The notes under the pieces: model-generated
The model's database searches: none
What the model was told of the DNA's origin: nothing
The model's input: only the letters and a program-made list of their open reading frames with translations
Program-made: the position numbers and the translations under genes
Source: Rhizobium esperanzae
GTDB lineage: Bacteria; Pseudomonadota; Alphaproteobacteria; Rhizobiales; Rhizobiaceae
Direction of reading: 5' to 3'
NCBI RefSeq assembly: GCF_002204185.1
Contig: NZ_MXPU01000012.1
Span: forward strand, 1 to 64,000
DNA: 64,000 nucleotides
In this document: positions 43,239 to 53,134 of the stretch, one piece after another
How positions within the stretch are numbered: the first letter of the stretch is position 1
Layout: each line of letters starts with the position of its first letter

Positions 43239-43661
43239 TCAATAGGAGACAAGGACTTTGCCGATAATAGGTCGCTGCCTTACAACCAGCGGAACCGCGA
43301 TACCGAAATCGGACTCACCTAAAAAGATGTCGGCGGTAACTCGCCGGCCGGAAAAATCGATGCGCGATCGCGAACCCCCGAAGGAACAGGGATCAGTCGA
43401 GCAATAGATGCGCAGTTCACCCCCCTTCAAGCCCGAAGAGACCGTAATCGCGAGATGGACGGCGGAATTGGCATGGTCGACAAGGTCGCAAGAAACATCC
43501 GGGACGCATGATACCTCAGCAGAGATCGGCTCGTTTTGCCCCATGACCACGGCATAAGTAACTTTGACGGGCGCTGCGGCCTCGTGCGACCGGATTTCTT
43601 GTGGGTTTAAGCAAAGGAGCGTGGCAATCGCGAAGAATTCAAACACGCTGCTGGTGATCAT
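43239..43661 (-). CDS. Secreted hypothetical protein, about 140 residues
   Basis: Begins MITSSVFEFFAIATLLCLNP, a likely signal peptide, followed by a beta-rich sequence with four Cys (EVSCVPDVSCDLVD; RIYCSTDPCSFGG) that could form disulfides in the periplasm. I do not recognise the family. ATG 43661 follows GGGGGCAAGGGG; an in-frame ATG at 43700 is a weaker alternative. Converges on the DMT gene, with 22 bases between. Confidence 0.6.
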   Translation of the reverse strand: MITSSVFEFFAIATLLCLNPQEIRSHEAAAPVKVTYAVVMGQNEPISAEVSCVPDVSCDLVDHANSAVHLAITVSSGLKGGELRIYCSTDPCSFGGSRSRIDFSGRRVTADIFLGESDFGIAVPLVVRQRPIIGKVLVSY

Positions 43662-43728
43662 CCCCTTGCCCCCGCGACTGATAACAGCAACGCTGGACAT
43701 TTTCCGTGTTAAAATTGCGGCGTTTCCT

Positions 43729-43846
43729 AGAGCATGATGCCGAAAAGTGTGAGCGGTTTTCGGCCGACATCGTGCTCTAACTCTTTAATTCAGAACAGGA
43801 TTCAGATTTTTAGGGCCAACCGGGCCTAAAAATCTGAATCCTGTTC
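43729..43846. repeat. Rhizobium palindromic element, copy C, with 22-bp perfect hairpin
   Basis: Part 1: TAGAGCATGATGCCGAAAAG ... CATCGTGCTCTA (43729-43779). Part 2: perfect 22-bp arms starting GAACAGGATTCAG at 43793 and ending CTGAATCCTGTTC at 43846, loop about 10 bases. Same layout as copies A and B, with a different second stem. Sits between a minus-strand gene start and a plus-strand LysR start. Confidence 0.75.
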
Positions 43847-43920
43847 TAACCAAACGCTGCTTCATTGCCGCCCGGTCCTCTTTGTTGATATTCTACGCCT
43901 GCGCAATGCCGGAACCTGAC

Positions 43921-44856
43921 ATGACTCCACGACAACTGAAGACATTCCTTGCGGTCATCCGCCACGGAAACCTCACGCGCGCCGCTGCCGAAGTCAACCT
44001 CGCCCAGTCGAGCCTCAGCGACCAGATCCAGGCGCTCGAAGAGGAATTGGGCGCCGAGCTGTTTGTCCGATCCCGGCAAGGCGTCGTCCCGACGCCGGCA
44101 GGAGCAGCTTTGAAGGCCTATGCGGAAGAGATCTTGGCGCTGAATGGCGAGGCGAAGGACGCCGTCCGCTCGGCCGCCGGCAATGCCGAACAATCAGTCA
44201 TATTGGGCACGCTCGAAACCATCGCCGCTGAAAGGCTGGCACCCTGGCTCTCCCGCTTCCGTCGGCAGAATCCCGGCCTCGCTCTCAAACTCAAGGTTGG
44301 CGGCAGTGGCGAATTGCATGCGCAATTGCAGCACGGCTCGATCGACGTCGCCTTCACCTTCGATCGCGGCCATGAGGACGAGCGCTTCGCGACGCGCCAT
44401 ATCTGCAGCGAACCGCTGGTGTTGATCGCGGGCCGCAACGCGCAGCTATCCTCATTTGACAGCCTGGCGGCGCTGAGCACCACCCACTTTGTGGCGACCG
44501 AAGCCGGCTGCGTCTATCGCCATCTGTTCGATACTGCCTTTGCCGAAGCGGGCGTGACGCCGCCGCCCATCGCGACGGAAGCAGACAGCATTGCGACGAT
44601 CATTCGCCTCGTTGCCTCCGGCACCGGCTATGGGCTTGTCCCACGCCTCGCAATCGGGCTGTCTCCGGCGCGGAGCGATATCGTCGAATTGTCGTGGCCG
44701 GGCAAACCGCCAGCCGCTTCGTTGGTGATGACGTGGCGGCGCCGGCGCGTTCAGCCATCGGCGCTCGCCCTTATCCTGCAGTCAGCAAGCGAACATCTCT
44801 CGCCGGTCAAACCAGCCGATGTCCACCCTCGACATGCAGGATCGTGCCCGTCGTAA
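43921..44856 (+). CDS. LysR-family transcriptional regulator
   Basis: 311 residues. HTH domain (TPRQLKTFLAVIRHGNLTRAAAEVNLAQSSLSDQIQALEEELG) and a LysR effector domain (about 95-300). ATG 43921 was chosen; ATG 43906 would add 5 residues. The C-terminus overlaps the convergent SDR gene by 50 bases. Its likely target is that SDR or a distant gene. Effector unknown. Confidence 0.9.
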   Translation: MTPRQLKTFLAVIRHGNLTRAAAEVNLAQSSLSDQIQALEEELGAELFVRSRQGVVPTPAGAALKAYAEEILALNGEAKDAVRSAAGNAEQSVILGTLETIAAERLAPWLSRFRRQNPGLALKLKVGGSGELHAQLQHGSIDVAFTFDRGHEDERFATRHICSEPLVLIAGRNAQLSSFDSLAALSTTHFVATEAGCVYRHLFDTAFAEAGVTPPPIATEADSIATIIRLVASGTGYGLVPRLAIGLSPARSDIVELSWPGKPPAASLVMTWRRRRVQPSALALILQSASEHLSPVKPADVHPRHAGSCPS

Positions 44857-45544
44857 AACCGTTGCCGATGAGAAAACGGATTGCGTCGGCAATATCCTCC
44901 GGCTGCCCGACCCGGCCCGCCGGCAGGCGCTCCGCCATCGCGTCCAGCGTTGTTTGTTTGGCGTCGCCGGCGACAAAGCCCCAGATCGGCGTATCGACCC
45001 ATCCGGGCGATACGGCATTGATGCGGATCGGAGCCAACTCGACGGCAAGCGCTCTCACCAGGCCTTCAAGCGCCGCGTTGACGGCTGCGACCACTGAGCC
45101 ACGCGCTGCCGGTCGATAGGCGGCGACCCCCGAGGTATAAGTGATGGATCCCAGAGGCGACAGATGGGCGGCACCATGCTTTGCCAGCAGCAGCGGTCCG
45201 TAGAACTTGCTTTCAACCACCCGTTGCGCCGCCGCCAGTTCGATCGACGGCACGAGCTGATAAGCGCCTTCGATATCGGCCGCCGTGCTGACGATATGAT
45301 CCAGCGGTTCGCCGTGCTGAAACAGCGCGGCGACCTCTTCCTCCCGGGCTATATCGACGGCACGTGTCGCGAGTTTCGGATGGTCGCCGAGGTGGCGGCG
45401 GGCTGCCGCGAGCCTCTCCCGGCTGCGCCCCGCGATCGTCACCGACGCTCCCTCGGCAAGCAGGCGCATGGCAAGCGCCAGTCCCATGCCGGAACTGCCA
45501 CCGACAATCAACACCTTCGCACCTTCCATCCTGATCGCAGTCAT
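44807..45544 (-). CDS. SDR family oxidoreductase
   Basis: 245 residues. Cofactor motif LIVGGSSGMGLALA near the start (GGSSGMG). The usual NNAG reads STAADIEGA, the catalytic Tyr-Lys region reads YRPAARGSVVAAVNAAL, and the end is GTILHVEGGHRLV. The active-site YxxxK is not obvious, so it may be a divergent or non-classical SDR. Start ATG 45544; a longer frame is rejected. Overlaps the convergent LysR gene by 50 bases at the 3' end. Confidence 0.85.
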   Translation of the reverse strand: MTAIRMEGAKVLIVGGSSGMGLALAMRLLAEGASVTIAGRSRERLAAARRHLGDHPKLATRAVDIAREEEVAALFQHGEPLDHIVSTAADIEGAYQLVPSIELAAAQRVVESKFYGPLLLAKHGAAHLSPLGSITYTSGVAAYRPAARGSVVAAVNAALEGLVRALAVELAPIRINAVSPGWVDTPIWGFVAGDAKQTTLDAMAERLPAGRVGQPEDIADAIRFLIGNGFTTGTILHVEGGHRLV

Positions 45545-45650
45545 CGCACATCTCCATTTGAATGAGAGAGCAGATGCCCCCGACGGTAGCGGAAGAAAAA
45601 CGGAAGAAATCGATAGCGTCATCGGAGTTTCCGATGACGCACGGTCAGCG

Positions 45651-46412
45651 TCAGTTGCGCAGCCGGTATCCGGTCTTGAAGATCCAGCCCAGCGTTCCCA
45701 GGCAGATCGCCAGGAACACGGTGATCATCGCCAGGCTGATCGCCGGGTTGACATCGGCGATCCCGTAAAAACTCCAGCGGAAGCCGCTGACGAGGTAGAG
45801 GACCGGGTTGAAGTGGCTGACCGCTTGCCAGAAGGGCGGCAGCATGCTGACAGAATAGAAACTGCCGCCGAGGAAGGTCAGCGGCGGCACGACAAGCATG
45901 GGAATGAGGTTCAGCTGCTCGAAATTGCCGGCCCAGATGCCAATCATGAAGCCGAACAGGCTGAAAGTGATCGCAGTCAGCAGGAAGAACAGGATCATCA
46001 TGAAAGGATGTTCGATCCTGACGTCGACGAAGAGATTGGCGGTTAAAAGAATGATGACGCCGATGATCAGGCCCTTGGTGGCCGCCGCCCCGACATAACC
46101 GAGCAGTATCTCCGTCATCGCCACGGGCGCCGACAGCACCTCATAGATCGTGCCGGTGAATTTCGGGAAGTAGATTCCGAAGGAGCCGTTGCTGATGCAC
46201 TGGCCGAGCAGCGTCAGCATGATGAGGCCCGGCGTGATGAAAGCACCGTAGGACACGCCTTCCACTTCCTGGATGCGCGAACCGACTGCCGCCCCGAAGA
46301 CGATGAAATAAAGCGAGGTCGAGATGACAGGCGAGATGACGCTCTGCAGCAGCGTGCGGCGCGTGCGCGCCATTTCGAAGAAATAGATCGATTTGACCGC
46401 TTCGAAGTTCAT
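45651..46412 (-). CDS. ABC-2 type exporter permease (YadH/NodJ family)
   Basis: 253 residues, six membrane helices. It has the ABC-2 pattern: [57 protein letters not shown] and [17 protein letters not shown], ending FKTGYRLRN. It exports a lipid-linked or polymeric substrate or drug with the ATPase encoded upstream. Start overlaps the ATPase stop by 4 bases. Confidence 0.92.
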   Translation of the reverse strand: MNFEAVKSIYFFEMARTRRTLLQSVISPVISTSLYFIVFGAAVGSRIQEVEGVSYGAFITPGLIMLTLLGQCISNGSFGIYFPKFTGTIYEVLSAPVAMTEILLGYVGAAATKGLIIGVIILLTANLFVDVRIEHPFMMILFFLLTAITFSLFGFMIGIWAGNFEQLNLIPMLVVPPLTFLGGSFYSVSMLPPFWQAVSHFNPVLYLVSGFRWSFYGIADVNPAISLAMITVFLAICLGTLGWIFKTGYRLRN

Positions 46413-47335
46413 TTACTCGCTCCCACCAGCGCCACGAAGATATCTTCGAGCGAACTCTGCCGCGTCGACAGATCCTTGAAATGGATATTGTTCTCGCCGA
46501 GCCGGGTCAGCAGCGTCGCGATGCTTTCCTGCTCGTTATCGGCATCGAACTCATAAGTCAGGCGGCTTCCGTCCGCTTCGAGAGTGAGGCCATTGCCGGC
46601 AAAACAATCTGGCAGCCGGCTCAGCGGTTCCGCCAGATCGAGGATGAGCTGCTTGCGGCCGAGCTTGGCCATCAACGCCGCCTTTTCCTCGACGAGCAGC
46701 AGCTCGCCGCCATTGATGACGCCGACGCGGTCGGCGATTTCCTCGGCCTCTTCGATATAATGGGTCGTCAGGATGATGGTGACGCCCGAAGCCCGGAGTT
46801 CTTCGACGACGTGCCACATGTCCTTGCGCAGCGTCACGTCGACGCCAGCGGTCGGCTCGTCAAGGAAAAGAATATCCGGTTCATGGGAAAGCGCCTTGGC
46901 GATCAGCACCCGTCGTTTCATGCCGCCGGAGAGCTGACGCAGCATGTTGTCCTTCTTGTCCCAAAGCGAGAGCGCCCGCAGCACCTTCTCGATATGCGCT
47001 GGATTGGCCTTCTTGCCATGCAGCCCGCGCGAAAAGCTCACCGTGTTGAACACCGTCTCGAACTGATCGGTCGTCAGTTCCTGCGGCACCAGTCCGATCA
47101 TCGAGCGGGTCGCGCGGAAATCCTTTACGACGTCGTTGCCGGCCACCAGCACGCGGCCGCCGCTCGGATTGGCGATGCCGCAGATGATCGAGATCAGGGT
47201 CGTCTTGCCGGCGCCGTTCGGCCCGAGCAGCGCCAGGATCTCGCCCTTCTCGACATCGAGGTTGATGCCCTTCAGGGCCTCGAACCCGTTGGCATAAGTC
47301 TTCGTCAGGTTCTGAACGGAAATAATGGGGGTCAT
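46409..47335 (-). CDS. ABC-2 exporter ATP-binding protein (YadG/NodI family)
   Basis: 308 residues. Walker [11 protein letters not shown]-loop [10 protein letters not shown], signature [13 protein letters not shown], Walker [15 protein letters not shown]-loop TTHY. The C-terminal 90 residues are the DUF4162-like tail of CcmA/YadG proteins. Start at ATG 47335; the upstream in-frame extension is rejected for lack of homology. Pairs with the permease gene that overlaps its 3' end. Confidence 0.93.
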   Translation of the reverse strand: MTPIISVQNLTKTYANGFEALKGINLDVEKGEILALLGPNGAGKTTLISIICGIANPSGGRVLVAGNDVVKDFRATRSMIGLVPQELTTDQFETVFNTVSFSRGLHGKKANPAHIEKVLRALSLWDKKDNMLRQLSGGMKRRVLIAKALSHEPDILFLDEPTAGVDVTLRKDMWHVVEELRASGVTIILTTHYIEEAEEIADRVGVINGGELLLVEEKAALMAKLGRKQLILDLAEPLSRLPDCFAGNGLTLEADGSRLTYEFDADNEQESIATLLTRLGENNIHFKDLSTRQSSLEDIFVALVGASK

Positions 47336-47759
47336 GCAGGACTCTTGCAGATGCTCAAAGTATTTCGGCCCGCTATATAGTCCCTCCGTGACGCTTTGAC
47401 ATCCTTCGGGAACATGAACACTGCATTCACGCCTCACCAACACCGTCGCCTTCGTCAAGCCGATCACCCATCGGTGACAGGCTGCGATAGCCGGCTTCCG
47501 ATTGCCGTCGCCCGCCGCCAATTCTCCCTGAAAGAAAGGCAGCGGTCGGCTCCGCATGTCATCATCCGGTGATATTCATGCCCGATAAGAGAGCCGAGGC
47601 AAGCACCGGCATCCGCCCCGCCGCCCAGTCCTTTGCGGAGCCGTCTTACCGGTGTTCTCGTTGCGCCCTTTTCCGCTGCCTCGGCATGTAATGAAAGTTA
47701 TTGTTCAGTCACCAAGCGTTTGGAACCGGCCAGTCTCCCTGTGCAGCCGCGTTCGTCTC

Positions 47760-47785
47760 AGCCGGCCTCTGCGCCGGCTTTTCTT
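47760..47785 (+). terminator. Orphan intrinsic terminator; candidate small RNA end
   Basis: AGCCGGC (47760-47766), loop CTCTGC, GCCGGCT (47773-47779), then TTTCTTTT. A strong terminator on the plus strand. No plus-strand gene precedes it within several kilobases, so a small RNA may end here. Confidence 0.6.
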
Positions 47786-47812
47786 TTGTACGCGCGTCGT
47801 TGCAGCGGCCGA

Positions 47813-48013
47813 CCTCGTCCTTCGGGGCCCCTGCGGGGCACCTCAGGATAAGGTCGGAGAGAGGTCGCGGCCGTGTCAAGACATAGCAGCGAGCTTGGCG
47901 ACAACGGATTTGGCGCAACCGAGCATGCCGATCTGGTCCGCAGCCAAATGGCACAACGACCAGCCCTGATGCTGAGGTGCATAGGCCAAAGGCCGAAGCC
48001 TCGAAGGACGAGG
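47813..48013. repeat. Rhizobium intergenic repeat, inverted arms
   Basis: CCTCGTCCTTCGGGG ... CACCTCAGGATAAGG near 47813-47852 and ATGCTGAGGTGCATAGGCC ... CGAAGGACGAGG near 47970-48013 are inverted relative to each other. The pair is the 'CTGAGGTG / CGAAGGACGAGG' type common in Rhizobiaceae. Confidence 0.55.
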
Positions 48014-48041
48014 GCGGGTGGGAGGCAGTAGGTGCTACCCC

Positions 48042-49655
48042 TCACAATTCATCATAATTGAACCAGTCGAAATCCGCCGCCTTCCCTCGCCCAGACGTAT
48101 CGAAGGCAAACACGCCGGCAAAGGCGCCGGTGAAGGAGCCGTGCTCCCCGCGCCCGCCCTCGTCGGAAATCACGCCGGCGTCGAGGACAGGACCGATCCG
48201 TTGCCAGGCGCCCTTGCCCTCCGTCTGCCAGGAGAATTGAAGGTCATTCTCGCGGATTTCCATGGCAAGCTGGACACGGCCCTCGGCCGGGATCGCGACA
48301 CCGCTTTCGGCGGGAAAGCTGAGGCGGCCGTTCGGGTAGTCGCCGTTGCAGGAGAGGATGGTCACGCAGCGGCCGAGCGTTTCGTGCAGCGTCACGGCAA
48401 TCGCGTGGAACTTATGGCGGTTGTAATAATGCGTCAGCCCCGCGACCTGCTGATAGGTGTCAGGCGAAAATTCGATCACGGTTTCGGCGCGGAAACTATG
48501 ATGCTCCTGCCGGCGCGCGACCAGCGACTGCTCGAACCAGGAGCCGATGCTTTCGCGACCGATCAGCCTGAGATGGCCGGGACGGTCCGTCAGATTGAAG
48601 ATGCGCTGGGGTTCGGGCGTACGCAGCCACTGGAAATCGGCCGGTAGCGCGCGCCCATCGAAACTGTACTCGCTGCGCATCGGCTTCTCCACCGGCGCAG
48701 CGCTGAAGGGAGCCGACACATCGACATCGGGCACTGAGGTGCCGTTTTCCAGATAGAGCCAATCATCGTCGCGCCAGACGCATTTCTGCAGGGACGTTTC
48801 GCGCCCCAGCGTGCATCGCCGTTTCGGCGGCAGCGGCCGGCCGCAGAGATGAGTGTGATAGGCCTGCCCCTCCGGTGTCTCGACATATTGGCCGTGCCCG
48901 GCCCGCTGCAGCACCGCGCCCGGATGATCCTTCGAGGTGATCAGATGCATGTTCGGATGCATCTCATACGGCCCGTCGATGCGGCGCGAGCGCGCCATGG
49001 TGACGGCGTGGTCGTAGCCGGTGCCGCCCTCGGCGGTCGTCAGATAATACCAGCCGTTCTTCTTGAAGAGATGCGGTCCTTCGACGAGGCCGAGCGGGCT
49101 GCCGGCGAAGATGTTTTTGATCGGCCCCTTCAGCGCCTTGGTCGCGGGATCCCATTCCTGCAGCAGGATGCCGTCGAAGGCGGGCGATTTCGGCGAGCCG
49201 CCGAAGCTCTGGGTTCGGTGGTTCCACTGCATGTTGACGAACCATTTGCGGCCATCGTCGTCATGGAAGAGCGAGGGATCGAAGCCGGAGGAATTGACAT
49301 AGACCGGCTCGGACCATTCGCCCTCGATGGAAGGAGACGTCACGATGTAATTATGCGCATCCTTGAAATTGCCGTCGAAACGCTTGACGTCGGTATAAAC
49401 AAGCCAGAAGTGCCCATCGGCATAGGAAAGACACGGCGCCCAGATGCCGCAGCTATCGGGATTGCCGCGCATGTCGAGCTGCGAGGCACGCTCCAGCGGC
49501 CGGCGCACCAGCCTCCAGTTTACAAGATCGCGAGAATGATGGATCTGCACACCCGGATACCATTCGAAGGTGGAGGTGGCGATGTAATAATCGTCGCCGA
49601 CGCGGCAAATCGACGGATCGGGATTGAACCCGGGCAGGATGGGATTGCGGATCAT
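48042..49655 (-). CDS. xynB: Glycoside hydrolase family 43, beta-xylosidase-like
   Basis: 537 residues, the length of two-domain GH43 beta-xylosidases. N-terminal five-bladed propeller: NPILPGFNPDPSICRVGDDYY (general-base Asp in NPDPS), HSRDLVNWRLV, GIWAPCLSYADGHFWLVYTD and GPHLFKKNGWYYLTTAEGG (Glu). The C-terminal beta-sandwich has FQWLRTPEPQRIFNL and QVAGLTHYYNRHKFHA. No signal peptide, so cytoplasmic: it would cleave imported xylo-oligosaccharides or aryl-xylosides. Last gene of the sugar operon. Confidence 0.93.
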   Translation of the reverse strand: MIRNPILPGFNPDPSICRVGDDYYIATSTFEWYPGVQIHHSRDLVNWRLVRRPLERASQLDMRGNPDSCGIWAPCLSYADGHFWLVYTDVKRFDGNFKDAHNYIVTSPSIEGEWSEPVYVNSSGFDPSLFHDDDGRKWFVNMQWNHRTQSFGGSPKSPAFDGILLQEWDPATKALKGPIKNIFAGSPLGLVEGPHLFKKNGWYYLTTAEGGTGYDHAVTMARSRRIDGPYEMHPNMHLITSKDHPGAVLQRAGHGQYVETPEGQAYHTHLCGRPLPPKRRCTLGRETSLQKCVWRDDDWLYLENGTSVPDVDVSAPFSAAPVEKPMRSEYSFDGRALPADFQWLRTPEPQRIFNLTDRPGHLRLIGRESIGSWFEQSLVARRQEHHSFRAETVIEFSPDTYQQVAGLTHYYNRHKFHAIAVTLHETLGRCVTILSCNGDYPNGRLSFPAESGVAIPAEGRVQLAMEIRENDLQFSWQTEGKGAWQRIGPVLDAGVISDEGGRGEHGSFTGAFAGVFAFDTSGRGKAADFDWFNYDEL

Positions 49656-49719
49656 GAACGGCCTCCTCCTAGATTGTTGCGGTACGTACGTCAGATAGGT
49701 GCGATTTAGCTCGCCTCTC

Positions 49720-49857
49720 CACCCTCATCTCTGTGCTTGTCACAGAGATCCAGCCGGACCAAGTCTTTGGGCCGGAAAGGCCCCTTTTCACCGCGCGCAC
49801 GCGCGGTGGCTGGATTCCTGTGACAAGCACAGGAATGAGGGAGGGTGTGGCAACTGC
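49720..49857. repeat. Long imperfect inverted repeat around CTGTGCTTGTCACAG
   Basis: The left arm (49720-49756: CACCCTCATCTCTGTGCTTG...) and right arm (49808-49857: GGATTCCTGTGACAAGCACAG...) are inverted copies. Between them is a GCGCGC palindrome. It fills the gap between the GH43 and aldo/keto reductase genes. Repeat family of rhizobial chromosomes. Confidence 0.55.
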
Positions 49858-49881
49858 TGCCACATCCTCCGGTTGTTTTGC

Positions 49882-50913
49882 CTAATCCCGCTCGGCCGAC
49901 CTCGCCCAGAGATTGATATCAGCCTCACGGGCATACACATCGATCTCCTTCAGCTCCTCAGCCGAAAACTCAATATTATCCAGCGCCTTGACGCAATCGA
50001 CGATCTGCGAGGACCGGCTGGCGCCGATCAGCGCCGAGGTCACCCGCCCACCGCGCAGCACCCAGGCAATCGCCATCTGCGCCAGCGTCTGGCCACGCCG
50101 TTCGGCGATCTCGTTGAGCTTCCTGATATTGTCGATGATCGAAGGACGGATGAAATCGCGCTTCAAGAAATGATTCTGCGCCGCCCGGCTGTCGGCCGGA
50201 ATACCGCCGAGATACTTCGTCGTCAGCATGCCCTGAGCGAGCGGCGAGAACACAATCGAACCCATGCCGACGTCGTCGAGCGTATCGAGCAGCCTGTCGT
50301 CCTCGACCCAGCGGTTGAGCATCGAATAGCTCGGCTGATGGATCAGGCAGGGCGTGCCGAGGTCCTTGAGGATGGCGGCTGCTTCGCGGGTGCGCTGCGA
50401 ATTATAGGAGGAGATGCCGACATAGAGCGCCCGGCCGGAGCGGACGATGTGGTCGAGCGCGCCGCAGGTTTCCTCGAGCGGCGTCTCCGGATCGAAGCGG
50501 TGAGAATAGAAAATGTCGACATAATCGAGACCCATGCGCTTCAGGCTCTGATCGCAGGAGGCGATCAGGTATTTGCGGCTGCCCCACTCGCCATAGGGAC
50601 CCGGCCACATATCGTAGCCGGCTTTGGAGGAAATGATCAGCTCGTCGCGAAGCCCGGAAAATTCCGTGCGCAGAATTTCGCCGAAAGCGGTCTCGGCGCT
50701 GCCGGGAGGCGGGCCGTAATTGTTGGCGAGATCGAAATGAGTGATGCCGAGATCGAAGGCCGTGCGGCACATGTCGATCTTGCGGTCATGCGGCGTGTCA
50801 CCGCCGAAATTGTGCCAGAGGCCTAGGGAGACGGCCGGCAGTTTCAGGCCGGAACGGCCCGTGCGGTTATATTTCATCTTCGAATAACGGTCTGCGGCCG
50901 ACTGCCAGCTCAT
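49882..50913 (-). CDS. Aldo/keto reductase (YghZ/glyceraldehyde phosphate reductase-like)
   Basis: 343 residues. The N-terminus SAADRYSKMKYNRTGRSGLKLPAVSLGLWHNFG matches the YghZ group. It has the catalytic Asp/Tyr region FDLANNYGPPPGSAE, Lys in ISSKAGYDMWPG, His in DIFYSHRFDPETPLEE, and LASQMAIAWVLRGGRV-type end (LAQMAIAWVLRGGRVTSALIGAS). It reduces aldehydes with NADPH. In this operon it probably acts on a sugar intermediate. Complete and in frame, unlike the reductase at 5083. Confidence 0.92.
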   Translation of the reverse strand: MSWQSAADRYSKMKYNRTGRSGLKLPAVSLGLWHNFGGDTPHDRKIDMCRTAFDLGITHFDLANNYGPPPGSAETAFGEILRTEFSGLRDELIISSKAGYDMWPGPYGEWGSRKYLIASCDQSLKRMGLDYVDIFYSHRFDPETPLEETCGALDHIVRSGRALYVGISSYNSQRTREAAAILKDLGTPCLIHQPSYSMLNRWVEDDRLLDTLDDVGMGSIVFSPLAQGMLTTKYLGGIPADSRAAQNHFLKRDFIRPSIIDNIRKLNEIAERRGQTLAQMAIAWVLRGGRVTSALIGASRSSQIVDCVKALDNIEFSAEELKEIDVYAREADINLWARSAERD

Positions 50914-50940
50914 CTGAATGTCTCCTTAAAATATCTCTAT

Positions 50941-51145
50941 GATCGTCATGCTCGGCCTTGTGCTGAGCATCTGCTGCTCTCGATAGATCCTCGGGAAGCC
51001 CGAGCGCGCGAGAACTATTGGAACAAGCGCGCTGATACGGCAAGCGAACGCGCGAGTTCCTACGGCTTCAAGAGTGCCCGCGACCAATCGATGCCGAGCA
51101 TTCGCCGCCTGGTTTGCAGATCCTCGGCACAAGGCCGAGGATGAC
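50941..51145. repeat. Rhizobium intergenic inverted repeat, CGTCATGCTCGGCCTTGTGC type
   Basis: CGTCATGCTCGGCCTTGTGC near 50945 and GGCACAAGGCCGAGGATGACG near 51126-51146 are inverted copies of about 19 bases. They flank a 160-base core. The element separates the reductase gene from the oxidoreductase gene; the operon may read through it. Confidence 0.5.
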
Positions 51146-51192
51146 GTTCGGAGTGCGCACTTGGCGATCAGCAGACCTCAGGCGATACGTTA

Positions 51193-52326
<1,134 letters not shown>

Positions 52327-52334
52327 GATGTGCC

Positions 52335-53096
52335 TCAATAAGTCTTGAAGGATGCAATCGAACGGCTGATGTTGCGGTCGATGTCTTTGGGATTGTCATG
52401 TTCGACGACGAAGTGCTTTGCCTTGGTGCCGCGAAGTGCTGCAATCAGCTTGGCCCACTCGACCTTGCCATGGCCGACATCGGCCCAGCCGTCCTCGTCC
52501 TTCGCCTCGCCTGCCGGGGCGATATCCTTGACGTGGACCGAAGTGATGCGAGAGCCGAGTTTCTCGATCCAGTCGAAGGGATCGGCGCCGCCGCGGATGA
52601 CCCAGGCGATATCGGCTTCCCAGGAAATGTCGGGCGCGCCTTCAAAGATGCGCTCGATCGGCAGCGAGCCGTCGGCCAGCTTGACGAACTCGAAATCATG
52701 GTTGTGCCAGCCGAATTCGTAGCCGGCCTCCTTGTAAGGCTTGCTCATCTCCTGCAGCCGCTTGCCGAAGGCCGTCCAGCCGGCGGCATCCGAGGGGCGC
52801 TGTTCGGCCGCCAGGTGCGGCGCATAGATCGAGTCCATGCCGAGAATCTTGGCAATATTGAGCGACTTCTGAACTTCCTTCTCCAGGAAATCGGGGCTGA
52901 AATGGCCACTCGCCATGACCAGGCCATTCTTGTCGAGCTCGGCGCGAAGGCTTTTCAGGCCGGCATCGTCGAGATCGGCGTAGATGCCGCCGAAGCCTTC
53001 GACTTCGGCATAACCTGCCTTGCCGAGCTTCTCGAAAATCGCCGAACAGGGCTGGAAGTTACGCGCGCTATAGAGCTGGTAGCTGAGTTTCGTCAT
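52335..53096 (-). CDS. Sugar phosphate isomerase/epimerase (AP-endonuclease-2-like TIM barrel)
   Basis: 253 residues. TIM-barrel xylose-isomerase-like fold: LSYQLYSARNFQP, EVEGFGGIYADL, NGLVMASGHFSPDFLEK, FGWHNHDFEFV and SVHKDI-like VHVKDIAPAGEAKDEDGW, then FVVEHDNPKD. Metal-binding Glu/Asp/His are placed as in IolE/IolH-like proteins. Substrate is probably a keto-sugar or inosose-type intermediate of this pathway. ATG 53096 with AAGGAGAAC upstream. Confidence 0.9.
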   Translation of the reverse strand: MTKLSYQLYSARNFQPCSAIFEKLGKAGYAEVEGFGGIYADLDDAGLKSLRAELDKNGLVMASGHFSPDFLEKEVQKSLNIAKILGMDSIYAPHLAAEQRPSDAAGWTAFGKRLQEMSKPYKEAGYEFGWHNHDFEFVKLADGSLPIERIFEGAPDISWEADIAWVIRGGADPFDWIEKLGSRITSVHVKDIAPAGEAKDEDGWADVGHGKVEWAKLIAALRGTKAKHFVVEHDNPKDIDRNISRSIASFKTY

Positions 53097-53134
53097 CATG
53101 TTCTCCTTGGGCCTCGTGCCCATGCTGGGGAAGA

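Larger units (their letters stand above)
47336..48041. other. Gene-poor gap with a terminator and repeat arms
   Basis: 706 bases between the ABC ATPase start and the xylosidase stop. Contents: the ATPase promoter (right of 47336), a plus-strand intrinsic terminator (47760-47785) with no annotated gene before it, and the arms of a Rhizobium intergenic repeat (47813-48013). No gene of normal length has a start signal. Confidence 0.5.
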
